64,000 bases of DNA. It comes from Aequorivita lipolytica (GTDB taxonomy: Bacteria; Bacteroidota; Bacteroidia; Flavobacteriales; Flavobacteriaceae). Below, piece after piece: positions 1-7,153 of the stretch. The notes beneath the pieces were generated by a model. The model searched no databases. It saw nothing but the letters and a program-made list of their open reading frames with translations, and was not told the origin of the DNA. The stretch is taken from the NCBI RefSeq assembly GCF_007997135.1, contig NZ_VORU01000014.1, positions 1 to 64,000 of the forward strand, in the 5' to 3' direction. The position numbers were made by a program, and so were the translations under genes. The number at the start of each line of letters is the position of its first letter. Within the stretch, counting starts at the first letter, position 1.

Positions 1-2
1 TG

Positions 3-119
3 GCAACCATAAATGCGCAGACAAGATGGAATGGTAGTATGTTTGCATGGGCATCGGTGCGAAGAGACCTAGTAGATTATTTTGACAACAGATTTTTAAC
101 CGATGACACACTTAATTGA
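3..119 (+). CDS. C-terminal end of an unidentified protein (5' end outside window)
   Basis: An open frame enters from the left edge and stops with TGA at 117-119, leaving 38 residues rich in aromatic and charged residues (it contains WNGSMFAWASVRRDL). I do not recognise the family. It precedes a small membrane protein and a lipoprotein on the same strand; the upstream part of the gene is needed for any call. Confidence 0.5.
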   Translation, partial: ATINAQTRWNGSMFAWASVRRDLVDYFDNRFLTDDTLN

Positions 120-165
120 ACACTCCCGCTGAAGCCGCAGTTAACTCTGCCTATAAAGAATAATT

Positions 166-666
166 ATGGAAAATATTATTAACATATTTCATTATTGTAT
201 CTATTTAATAGATTGTAAACTACACTTTCTTTCTAATAAAATAAACCCTTTTCTGCTTCTATATAAAATTCCATATTTTAAAAGAAAGGCTAAAGAAAAT
301 GGAGAAAGTTTTTTAGATGTTTATAACGATACATATATTAATAAAGAGTTTGGTTTAAGTCTATTCTTTTCAGCCGGAATAACAGGAGGAGTTATTTTTA
401 TTCTTATGATAGGACTTTTTAAACTCACAACATATATATTTAGATTTGAGATTCTTTTGAATTCTGTAATTTATATTTTATTTGGAGTGATTACTTATTT
501 GCTATGTTATTTCCTTATCTTCATAAAAGATAAATATCTTGTGTATTTTAAAAAATATGAAAATTGGTCGCATTCAGAAAGAAGAAAATACATTGTTTAT
601 AGTATTCTATTCACTATAATATCTATTTGTTTTTTCTTTGTAAGTTTACTTTTTTTAAATCATTAA
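166..666 (+). CDS. small membrane protein of unknown function
   Basis: A 166-residue protein with ATG start at 166. The first 60 residues are polar/aromatic. Three hydrophobic stretches follow at roughly residues 65-90, 95-125 and 145-165, so three membrane helices are likely, with the C-terminus ending right after the last one (LLFLNH). The gene is extremely AT-rich (many ATA, TTA and AAA codons), more so than the housekeeping genes further right, which fits recent acquisition. I do not recognise the family. The partial gene before it and the lipoprotein after it point the same way, so the three may be one transcription unit. An immunity or partner protein for the upstream gene is possible but is only a guess. 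Confidence 0.6.
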   Translation: MENIINIFHYCIYLIDCKLHFLSNKINPFLLLYKIPYFKRKAKENGESFLDVYNDTYINKEFGLSLFFSAGITGGVIFILMIGLFKLTTYIFRFEILLNSVIYILFGVITYLLCYFLIFIKDKYLVYFKKYENWSHSERRKYIVYSILFTIISICFFFVSLLFLNH

Positions 667-689
667 TACCATTATTAAAAAATTTGGAT

Positions 690-1217
690 ATGAAAAACCC
701 ACTATTGTCTTTTTTTATTTTAGTAACATTTATGGCTTGTAGTCAAAATTCTTTAGAAAAATTTAGCTCCGCAAAAGGTTATTCGTTTAGATATTCTATG
801 GAAGATTGGAAGGTAGAAGAGAATGAATCTCAGACTTTTGTTTTTAATAAACAGAAGAAAAGTTCTAATTTTAATCCAAACTTAAATGTTTTAATTCAAG
901 ATTTACCCAATCAATCTATGCCTATGTCATTAGAAGATTACCATCTTCTAACATTAAATCAAATAAAAAATGCCCTAGGAGAAAATTCCATACAAAGCAA
1001 TAAAAATATTAAAATATCAGAAATTGCGGCAAAGGAGATTGTTTACACTATGCCACCAAATTTTAATAATAACAATCAACCTAAATTAAAGTTAAAACAA
1101 GTATATTTTATAAAAAATGATAAGGCATATTTAATTACCTATACAGCCGAAATGAATGAATTTTCCAATTTTATAACTTCAGCCAATGAAGTTTTTGAAT
1201 CTTTTAAGGTAAAATGA
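690..1217 (+). CDS. lipoprotein of unknown function
   Basis: A 175-residue protein. I chose the ATG at 690 because it is followed directly by a lipoprotein signal (MKNPLLSFFILVTFMACSQ, lipobox FMAC, Cys17); the longer frame from 627 overlaps the preceding gene. The mature part is a single small domain with alternating hydrophobic residues (KGYSFRYSMEDWKVEE at the start, ANEVFESFKVK at the end). This pattern resembles the PsbP/DcrB-like fold of small secreted lipoproteins, but the match is by eye only. Base composition is as AT-rich as the preceding membrane-protein gene. Probably anchored in the periplasm or outer membrane; function unknown. Confidence 0.65.
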   Translation: MKNPLLSFFILVTFMACSQNSLEKFSSAKGYSFRYSMEDWKVEENESQTFVFNKQKKSSNFNPNLNVLIQDLPNQSMPMSLEDYHLLTLNQIKNALGENSIQSNKNIKISEIAAKEIVYTMPPNFNNNNQPKLKLKQVYFIKNDKAYLITYTAEMNEFSNFITSANEVFESFKVK

Positions 1218-1232
1218 TATAGAAATATAATT

Positions 1233-1265
1233 AAAAAACACTCTACCTCAAAATGGTAGAGTGTT
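1233..1265 (-). terminator. terminator of the RadC-like gene
   Basis: An 11-bp perfect stem (AACACTCTACC / GGTAGAGTGTT, 1237-1247 and 1255-1265) is followed on the minus strand by a T-run (1233-1238). The stem overlaps the last codons and the stop of the RadC-like gene. It also separates that gene from the convergent lipoprotein gene. Confidence 0.75.
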
Positions 1266-1736
1266 ATCCGGCACAAGAATATCTCCATTATCAGCAAGTG
1301 AATAAAAACCTTCACTAGTGATTATTAGGTGATCCACTAAATCAATAGAGAACAATCTCCCTGCAATTTTAATTTTTTCGGTCAAGGTTCTATCTGGCTT
1401 TGAACTTGTAAGGTTTCCACTAGGATGGTTATGGCATAAAATTAGCCCACAAGCATTCGTTTTCAATGCAAGTTGGAATATTTCTTTCGTATGTACAATA
1501 ACGCTAGAAGAATCACCCATACCAATTTGAGAAAAACCCAAAACTCGGTTACTTTTGGTAAGTAATAGAACCCAAAAATATTCTTTATAATCTACTAGGT
1601 CATAGTCAATGAGTTTGGATAAAACAGTATGGGCATCACAGGAATTTTTTATCACCGGCATCGTATCAAAGAGGGGACGTTTATACACAATCCCAATTTC
1701 ATACATTTTTTTCGAATCTCTCTTTTTCGCTTCCAT
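1248..1736 (-). CDS. radC: RadC-like JAB/MPN domain protein
   Basis: A 162-residue protein with the JAMM metal-site signature HNHPSGNLTSSKPD (H-x-H-x(n)-S-x-x-D), the hallmark of the RadC family (JAB/MPN+ fold). The usual N-terminal helix-hairpin-helix region of chromosomal RadC is absent. Short forms like this are common on mobile elements of Bacteroidota, where they sit among plasmid or integrative-element genes; their reaction is not established despite the DNA-repair name. It starts 12 bp downstream of an orphan small gene on the same strand, so the two are probably cotranscribed. Its 3' end carries a strong terminator. Family certain, role unknown. Confidence 0.85.
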   Translation of the reverse strand: MEAKKRDSKKMYEIGIVYKRPLFDTMPVIKNSCDAHTVLSKLIDYDLVDYKEYFWVLLLTKSNRVLGFSQIGMGDSSSVIVHTKEIFQLALKTNACGLILCHNHPSGNLTSSKPDRTLTEKIKIAGRLFSIDLVDHLIITSEGFYSLADNGDILVPDNTLPF

Positions 1737-1748
1737 AACATTTCGCTT

Positions 1749-1973
1749 TTAATAGATTCCAAAAGATTCAGCGAGATTGCGAGCTACCGTTTCAAAAGCA
1801 AACCAACTATACCAGTTCATTAAATCTCCTTGGGGCTTTAGGATAACACCATACAATTCTTCATATTCATAACGAAGTGATTCAATCTCTTCATAGTGGT
1901 CCATAAAGAATTCGTGGGTATCACAGTAATAAATAAGAATGCTAATCATTCCACTGATGCATCCATACTGCAT
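1749..1973 (-). CDS. small acidic protein linked to the RadC-like gene
   Basis: A 74-residue protein with an ATG start at 1971-1973. It is acidic and aromatic-rich (EEIESLRYEYEELYG; WYSWFAFETVARNLAESFG), with one hydrophobic N-terminal patch. I do not recognise a named family. The spacing to the RadC-like gene (12 bp) suggests one operon, and small proteins of this type accompany RadC-like genes on Bacteroidota mobile elements (from memory, not checked). It may be part of an integrative-element remnant. Confidence 0.5.
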   Translation of the reverse strand: MQYGCISGMISILIYYCDTHEFFMDHYEEIESLRYEYEELYGVILKPQGDLMNWYSWFAFETVARNLAESFGIY

Positions 1974-2040
1974 TAAATCATTAAAGAAATCAGATTGGAC
2001 AGTAAATCAATAAAATATGAAAACCAATTCACCTGTCCCC

Positions 2041-2123
2041 TTCCAACTTCAAACTGAACTTCCCACTTTTAAACTTCCCACTTTCTATTTCGCATTTCCC
2101 ATTTCATATTTCGCACTTCCATT
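2041..2123 (+). repeat. heptad word tract upstream of the tRNA-dihydrouridine synthase
   Basis: About eleven imperfect 7-bp units of form TTCnnAn (TTCCCAC, TTTCTAT, TTCGCAT, TTCCCAT, TTCATAT, TTCGCAC and others) run in one phase, with a single 8-bp unit and one 5-bp unit breaking the register. The tract happens to be open in the frame of the following gene, but it lies upstream of that gene's -7 box and is not part of the protein. Confidence 0.75.
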
Positions 2124-2135
2124 TCCCAATTATCC

Positions 2136-2143
2136 TATCTTTG
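2136..2143 (+). promoter_or_regulatory. -7 promoter box for the dus gene
   Basis: TATCTTTG matches the Bacteroidota -7 consensus TAnnTTTG. It lies 17 bp before the ATG at 2161, and this decides the start codon. Confidence 0.65.
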
Positions 2144-2160
2144 CCCCACTAAACAATAAG

Positions 2161-3120
2161 ATGGCTTCCACCCTACTTTCATCCCCTTTACAGGGTTTTA
2201 CAGATTTCAGGTTTCGAAATGCTTTTAATAAGTATTTTGGTGGGATTGATACGTTCTATTCGCCATACATTAGGCTCAACGGAAAACTTACAATTAAGCA
2301 ATCCTATCAAAACGATATCTTACCCGAAAACAACACTACCTTAGAGGTGATTCCGCAAATAATCACCAACGATGCAGATGAATTTGTATTTGTTGCCAAA
2401 TACGTGCAAAGTTTAGGGTATAAAGAATTGAATTGGAATTTAGGTTGCCCCTACCCTATGGTCGCTAAATCTGGAATGGGCTCCGGCCTAATCTGCAATC
2501 CGAATAGAATTAACGACGTTTTACACAAAGCACACAACGAAACAGATATTTTGGTTTCCATGAAAATGAGAATGGGCTATGAAAACCCTGAAGAAATCCT
2601 CGATGCTTTTCCTATTTTAGATAACTATCCGCTTAAAAACATTGCTATTCACGCCAGAATTGGAAAGCAACTCTACAAAGGCCCGGTAGATCTGGATGCT
2701 TTTGAAAAATGCATCGGCAGTACCAGACACAAGTTGTACTATAATGGAGATATTACCAGCGTTGCTGCTTTTAAGGCCATTGAAGAACGCTTCCCAAGTA
2801 TTGATCATTTTATGATTGGCCGCGGCTTAATTGCCGATCCGTTTTTACCGAGCATGATCAAAAATAAAACTACGGAATATCCCGAAAACAGATGGGCTAT
2901 TTTTTCAGAATTTCACGACACCATTTACCAGCAATACGACGAATACTTGTCAGGACCAACCCCTATAAAAATGAAAATGCTGGGTTTTTGGGAGTTCTTT
3001 TCGCAGGCAACATCAAATCCGCAAAAGGCATACAAAGCCATTAAGAAAGCTTCAAATCCTATAAAATACAAACAGGCGGTTGCTCAAATTTTAAATGCGG
3101 AAATGAGACATTCACAATAG
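2161..3120 (+). CDS. dus: tRNA-dihydrouridine synthase (Dus family)
   Basis: A 319-residue flavin enzyme that reduces specific uridines in the D-loop of tRNA to dihydrouridine. The TIM-barrel start MASTLLSSPLQGFTDFRFRN matches the Dus N-terminus. The active-site segment NWNLGCPYPMVAKSGMGSGL contains the catalytic Cys, and HARIGKQLYKGPVDLDAF and MIGRGLIADPF are the usual FMN/phosphate-binding segments. The reading frame extends 48 codons upstream to 2017, but that part is a heptad repeat tract and a -7 box lies inside it, so ATG 2161 is used. The length fits the DusC-like branch; which uridine is modified cannot be told. It is a housekeeping gene placed just after the accessory block. Confidence 0.9.
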   Translation: MASTLLSSPLQGFTDFRFRNAFNKYFGGIDTFYSPYIRLNGKLTIKQSYQNDILPENNTTLEVIPQIITNDADEFVFVAKYVQSLGYKELNWNLGCPYPMVAKSGMGSGLICNPNRINDVLHKAHNETDILVSMKMRMGYENPEEILDAFPILDNYPLKNIAIHARIGKQLYKGPVDLDAFEKCIGSTRHKLYYNGDITSVAAFKAIEERFPSIDHFMIGRGLIADPFLPSMIKNKTTEYPENRWAIFSEFHDTIYQQYDEYLSGPTPIKMKMLGFWEFFSQATSNPQKAYKAIKKASNPIKYKQAVAQILNAEMRHSQ

Positions 3121-3187
3121 CGTTCTAAAAAAATGTATCCTTTTCATCATTTGTAAGTCTACTCTATGAATTTTAAAAACTTAAAGT

Positions 3188-3301
3188 ATGAATACGTGTA
3201 AATGTACCAATTGCGATTGCACCAGATGTAATTGCACAGACTGCTCAAAGAATAACTGTCCCTGCGGAAAATGTGAATGCAATAAATGCAGTTGCTGTTA
3301 A
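3188..3301 (+). CDS. metallothionein-like cysteine-rich peptide
   Basis: A 37-residue open frame, ATG 3188 to TAA 3299-3301, with 14 cysteines (38%) arranged as repeated CxC and CxxC motifs: it starts MNTCKCTNCDCTRCNC and ends CNKCSCC. No aromatic residues and several Lys/Asn/Thr, as in metallothioneins, which bind Zn, Cu or Cd through thiolate clusters in the cytoplasm. It is followed 7 bp later by a strong hairpin terminator, so it is a complete short transcript, and then by a SigZ-type sigma factor gene. I know of no named family that fits exactly; metal binding is inferred from cysteine content and spacing. Coding is supported by the tight ATG-stop-terminator layout. Confidence 0.75.
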   Translation: MNTCKCTNCDCTRCNCTDCSKNNCPCGKCECNKCSCC

Positions 3302-3308
3302 ATTAAAT

Positions 3309-3344
3309 AAAGGTTGGCACAAAAGCCAACCTTTGTTCTATTTT
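3309..3344 (+). terminator. terminator after the cysteine-rich peptide gene
   Basis: A perfect 10-bp stem (AAAGGTTGGC at 3309-3318, GCCAACCTTT at 3325-3334) with loop ACAAAA, followed by a T-rich stretch. Confidence 0.85.
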
Positions 3345-3364
3345 AATAAAGTTAAGCTCTAATT

Positions 3365-3910
3365 ATGGAAACACAAAAAATATGGAAGCAGTTTAATGAA
3401 GAGCTCTATTTTTTCATCCTTAAAAAGGTAAAAAATGAAGCCGCTACTAACGATATTTTTCAGAATACGTTCCTGAAAATCCATAAAAACCTACATCAGC
3501 TTAAAGAAGAAGAGAAAATGAAAGCTTGGGTTTTTCAGATTGCGCGAAACGAGATTGCCAATTTCTTCAAACAGGAATCTCTTTATATAACTGAAGTAGG
3601 TAAACATACGGAAGCCCTTGAAGAAGAATATCAAAACATTTGTTGCTTTGATAGGTTTATAAACAATCTGCCCCCTATTTATAGAGAACCTATCGAATTG
3701 GTTTATCTAAAAGGAAAAAAACAACATGAAGTTGCGACAATACTGCATGTCAGTCACGCAAATGTGAAAGCAAGAATACGGCGGGCAAAGGCTATTCTAA
3801 AGAAAAACTTCAACGAATGCTGCAAATATGAATTTGACAAAAACGGCAGTTTGATTGGGGAGCCTAATTGCTCCCAATGCACTACTACTGCCTCAGAAAT
3901 TTCAAACTAA
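3365..3910 (+). CDS. sigZ: ECF-type RNA polymerase sigma factor, SigZ-like
   Basis: A 181-residue sigma-70-family factor. Region 2 lies at about residues 8-75 (IFQNTFLKIHKN; AWVFQIARNEIANFF) and region 4 at about 100-150 (LPPIYREPIELVYLKG; HEVATILHVSHANVKARIRRAK, the helix-turn-helix that reads the -35 element). The short linker and the C-terminal extension with cysteines (C152, C153, C169, C172, plus C93/C94) match SigZ-type factors of Bacteroidota. No anti-sigma gene is adjacent, unlike FecI-type systems. The cysteine tail could sense metals or redox state, which would fit the metallothionein-like gene just upstream; that link is inference. ATG 3365 begins 21 bp after the terminator region. 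Confidence 0.85.
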   Translation: METQKIWKQFNEELYFFILKKVKNEAATNDIFQNTFLKIHKNLHQLKEEEKMKAWVFQIARNEIANFFKQESLYITEVGKHTEALEEEYQNICCFDRFINNLPPIYREPIELVYLKGKKQHEVATILHVSHANVKARIRRAKAILKKNFNECCKYEFDKNGSLIGEPNCSQCTTTASEISN

Positions 3911-4000
3911 TTCACAAACTCACACATTCACAAATTCACATACTCACATACTCACATACTAACCACCTAACTCAAAGCCTAAAGCATACAGCTTAAAGCA
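3911..4000 (+). repeat. octad plus heptad word tract after the sigma factor
   Basis: Directly after the sigma-factor stop come six imperfect 8-bp units (consensus YTCACAHA, 3911-3958). Six 7-bp units follow (3959-4000), including TAAAGCA, TACAGCT and TAAAGCA, which read GCTTTA / GCTGTA on the other strand. The same two word types occur together at 17181-17284. Confidence 0.75.
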
Positions 4001-4287
4001 ATCCAATTAATAACTATCTTTATTAAGAAGGGTGCCACAGCTACTATCCCTTTCATCTATATACTCTAAATTTCAAAGCCAACAAAAGTAGATTGTGCTA
4101 AAGCTATTTTGTGATATTGTTGAAATTTTGTGTCATCAAAAACCACCATATACCAGCCTCCTATTTGGGCTTTCTGGAAAGAATAATTAACAGGAGGTTG
4201 TTAGCGTAAATTCTGTAACTTCACATAGCTTCTAAGCGTCCATTAGTAACGAGGGAAAGCATTATTAATATTCTTAAAAAAGCAAAA
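4001..4287. other. intergenic stretch before the VIT gene
   Basis: No gene or clear consensus promoter seen. An imperfect inverted pair (AGCCTCCT near 4155, AGGAGGTT near 4193) could form a hairpin in the leader of the downstream gene. Confidence 0.3.
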
Positions 4288-4992
4288 ATGAGCGAGCTGC
4301 CGGATGATTATTTAGACAACCACTATATACACAGAAGTAATTGGTTAAGAGCGGCCGTACTTGGCGCCAATGACGGTATTCTTTCTACTGCAAGTCTTGC
4401 GATAGGAATTGCTGCTGCCAGCGATTTAAGAGAACCTATTATTCTGGCTACCCTTGCAGGTTTGGTTGCGGGAGCTTTATCAATGGCAGCTGGTGAATAC
4501 GTTTCAGTCAGTTCTCAAACAGATGTGGAAAAGGCTGATATTGAAAGAGAAATTATAGAACTAAGAGAAATGCCCGAACTTGAATTACAACGTTTGGCAG
4601 AGATTTATGAAAAGAGAGGGCTTAAAAAAGAGACCGCTTTAACAGTTGCCAAAGAATTAACAGAGCACGATGTGCTAGCAGCTCATGTGAGAGATGAGTA
4701 GGGGATTAATGAAATAAGTCAAGCAAAACCGATTCAGGCCGCCTTTGCTTCGGGCTCAGCATTTACTTTTGGGGGAGTACTTCCATTGATTGTTGCGTTA
4801 TTTCTACCTCTTCAGAATATGGAATATTATTTATATGGATTTGCCATTGCATTCCTAATTGTTCTAGGTGCAGTAGCTGCCAAAACAGGTGGTTCAAGTA
4901 TTGGGAAAGCCATTATAAGAATTACATTTTGGGGAACGGTGGCTATGGGCTTAACAGCTTTGGTGGGTTATTTATTTGGAACAACCTTGTAA
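4288..4992 (+). pseudogene. VIT1/CCC1-family metal transporter interrupted by one amber codon
   Basis: The frame from ATG 4288 to TAA 4990-4992 spans 235 codons and reads as a full VIT1/CCC1 (DUF125) transporter, a family exporting or storing Fe2+/Mn2+. Typical segments are HRSNWLRAAVLGANDGILST and GLVAGALSMAAGEYVSVSSQ in the first half, and AFASGSAFTFGGVLPL and GGSSIGKAIIRITFWG in the second. The only interruption is TAG at 4699-4701, between RDE and GINEISQAKP, where relatives usually have Leu, so one base change (TTG to TAG) explains it. No frameshift or other lesion is visible. It is either a recent pseudogene, a strain mutation, a sequencing error or a read-through site. It belongs to the metal/stress group starting with the cysteine-rich peptide. 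Confidence 0.85.
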
Positions 4993-5125
4993 GTAAGCTC
5001 CTCACCGGCGCTGGCATCCCAACCGTATCCCCCCGGACTGCTAGTCTCCAAACTGTGACGGACGAGCGAGACCTCTCGCTAGCATAGCCTAATTCGACCG
5101 TAAGAACGATTGTTTCTAAAGGCCC
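4993..5125. repeat. GC-rich intergenic block with a perfect small hairpin
   Basis: Starting at the VIT stop, about 100 bp are clearly richer in G+C than the surroundings and show no coding frame. They contain CCGGCGCTGG (5006-5017 area) and a perfect hairpin AGCGAGA-CC-TCTCGCT at 5065-5080. The look is that of an inserted repeat element or a structured RNA. The rest up to 5340 is ordinary AT-rich intergenic DNA in which I see nothing. Confidence 0.5.
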
Positions 5126-5340
5126 AACAAGCATCCTTCCCCAACTGGACTTTTAATGTTTTTGTTGCTAGGATTGTGCTATTATCTTCATCTTATTCTG
5201 AGCCATTCCATTAAGAATGAACAAATTATATTGCTTCTATTTTTCCTCGTCCAATCATTTATTTGAAATAATTTCGTAAATTATTCCAATATTACTCTCC
5301 TCTCCTTAATTTTTCTTTAACCAACTAATGTTTAAAAGCC

Positions 5341-6330
5341 ATGACAACCTTGATCCATGACCCACAGATCCAACAAATTATAAACCCACCAAACACTTCC
5401 CGCTTTTGGGAAAATGACCTTAAAAGATTTGAGAGCGGCGATGTTTCGCTCGATAGGCACACGGCTGGTGAAAACACCATTCGGGCGTTTCAGCGGTTGC
5501 TTATCTTTTTGGGCTATTCCACATCTTCTTCGGGTGCGTTTTCCATTGATGGAGATTTTGGCCGTGGCACCAACAGAGCTTTGGCACAGTTTGAATTTGA
5601 ACACAGCCTTTCAAAACCAGGTTTTCCCACAAAAACATTGACCTATGAATGTAATTGGCGCAATGCGCGCACAGAAATAAATGTGATTCCCGATGTGCTT
5701 TTAACAATGCCAACGTTGGAAAAAATGCTGGAAGCTGCAAAAGAAGCCATCGCAAAAAATGAAATAAACTGCGGCGATTTTGATGAAGCTATATTTCAGC
5801 TTAACGCGCTTTATAATAATGATTTGCTGGATTGCCGAAAAATAAACGAGCGATACGGTACCGCTGCAGAAAAAGCTTCGCAAAATTTAAAGGATTCAAA
5901 AAACATCATCATACATCCTGAATGGATTTTATCAATCATCCGGCAGGAATCTGCAGGTGTGGTACGGCCAAGATTTGAGCAGCATTTTTTAACAAAATTT
6001 TCAAAACAAGAACCACAAACAGATCTCTCTGAGCTGCGCTTCCGCTCCATGAGTTTTGGGCTTGGGCAAATTATGGGCTTTAATTATAGTAGCATTGGAG
6101 CTAACTCCGCCAAGGAACTTTATACCGCCCCACTGGAAAAACAAATTACATCCATTGCTCGGTTTTTAACCCTGAGATCCAGCGTACGCAACGTGGTGAG
6201 CAAAACAAACCCAACTGCAGACGACTTTAAGGTTGTGGCGAAATACTACAATGGCTCCGGCTATGCAACCCACCATTACGATGAAAGTTTAGGACGATGG
6301 TTCCGGGAATTTAAGTTGTTGCGCGGTTGA
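5341..6330 (+). CDS. peptidoglycan-binding / N-acetylmuramidase protein (endolysin-like)
   Basis: A 329-residue protein. Residues about 40-100 form a PG_binding_1 domain (ENTIRAFQRLL; FSIDGDFGRGTNRALAQFE). Residues about 195-329 match the N-acetylmuramidase family of phage endolysins (DUF3380/PF11860), with IIRQESAGVVRPRFEQHF containing the candidate catalytic Glu and SFGLGQIMGFNYSSIG. It would cleave the glycan strand of peptidoglycan. No signal peptide is visible, as in phage endolysins that need a holin, yet there is no holin, spanin or other phage gene nearby. It could be a domesticated lysin, a prophage remnant, or exported by another route. Family confident, role open. Confidence 0.85.
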   Translation: MTTLIHDPQIQQIINPPNTSRFWENDLKRFESGDVSLDRHTAGENTIRAFQRLLIFLGYSTSSSGAFSIDGDFGRGTNRALAQFEFEHSLSKPGFPTKTLTYECNWRNARTEINVIPDVLLTMPTLEKMLEAAKEAIAKNEINCGDFDEAIFQLNALYNNDLLDCRKINERYGTAAEKASQNLKDSKNIIIHPEWILSIIRQESAGVVRPRFEQHFLTKFSKQEPQTDLSELRFRSMSFGLGQIMGFNYSSIGANSAKELYTAPLEKQITSIARFLTLRSSVRNVVSKTNPTADDFKVVAKYYNGSGYATHHYDESLGRWFREFKLLRG

Positions 6331-6370
6331 TTCAATTTAAAAGTTTACTGTTCATTGCCATCATCATTCG

Positions 6371-6378
6371 TATCTTTG
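6371..6378 (+). promoter_or_regulatory. -7 promoter box for the DUF6503 gene
   Basis: TATCTTTG, 20 bp before the ATG at 6398, matches TAnnTTTG. Confidence 0.65.
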
Positions 6379-6397
6379 AAAAAAAAATCAATCAGTT

Positions 6398-7150
6398 ATG
6401 CGCATCCTTCCAATAATCGGTTTCCTGCTAATTTTAAGCTCCTGCAAGCAAGAAGAAAAACAATTGACCGCTCAACAGATTATTGATAAAACCATTGAAA
6501 ATGCCGGTGGCGAAAAATATGATGCTGCAACAATAAAATTTACTTTCCGCGACACTAAATACGGCAGCTACAGAAAGAAAGGCAACTTCGAACTTACCCG
6601 AACTATTACGGATTCTTTGGGAGAAACGAATGATGTGCTAACCAATTTCGGCTTTGAGCGCTTTGCCAATGGCACCAAACTTATTCTACCCGATTCCACT
6701 GCAAGCAAATATGCCAATTCGCTTAACTCTGTGCATTACTTTGTGCACTTGCCATACGGTTTAAATGAGGCTGCGGTTAACAAGGAATTGTTGGGTGAAG
6801 CCGAGATTGACGGCAAGAAATACTATGAAATTGAAGTGACTTTTGCGCAGGATGGCGGCGGTACAGATCACGAAGATGTTTATATGTACTGGATAGCGCA
6901 AGAGGATTTTACTGTAGATTATTTCGCCTATAAATTTTATACAGGCAAAGGCGGCATCCGTTTTAGAAAGGCTTATAACCCAACGATGGTAAACGGACTG
7001 CGATTTGTGGATTACGAAAATTACAAAGTACAACCTTGGGAAACCGTAGATCTACAAACTGTAGACGAGCTATACACGGCCGGAAAACTCGAGTTGCTTT
7101 CTGATATTAAAACCGAAAATGTTTCAGTAGAAATTTCTGGGAATAAATAA
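6398..7150 (+). CDS. DUF6503-type lipoprotein
   Basis: A 250-residue protein with a lipoprotein signal (MRILPIIGFLLILSSCKQ, Cys16). The mature protein begins with the family-typical LTAQQIIDKTIENAGG and continues as an LolA/LolB-like beta-sheet protein (IKFTFRDTKYGSYR; DGKKYYEIEVTF; DVYMYWIAQEDFTVDYFAYKF), which I place in DUF6503 from memory. Proteins of this kind are periplasmic or outer-membrane-attached; no activity is known. The stop is only 3 bp from the stop of the convergent M14 peptidase gene, with no room for a separate terminator. Confidence 0.75.
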   Translation: MRILPIIGFLLILSSCKQEEKQLTAQQIIDKTIENAGGEKYDAATIKFTFRDTKYGSYRKKGNFELTRTITDSLGETNDVLTNFGFERFANGTKLILPDSTASKYANSLNSVHYFVHLPYGLNEAAVNKELLGEAEIDGKKYYEIEVTFAQDGGGTDHEDVYMYWIAQEDFTVDYFAYKFYTGKGGIRFRKAYNPTMVNGLRFVDYENYKVQPWETVDLQTVDELYTAGKLELLSDIKTENVSVEISGNK

Positions 7151-7153
7151 TTC

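Noticed and set aside
2017-2160. N-terminal extension of the dihydrouridine synthase
   Set aside because: The extra 48 codons are a heptad repeat tract containing the -7 box; the family N-terminus begins at 2161.
4150-4200. Riboswitch upstream of the VIT gene
   Set aside because: Only a short imperfect inverted pair is visible; it does not resemble a Mn, Fe or other riboswitch I know.
4786-4992. Separate small membrane protein gene
   Set aside because: It is the C-terminal half of the VIT/CCC1 transporter in the same frame as the first half, cut off by a single TAG.
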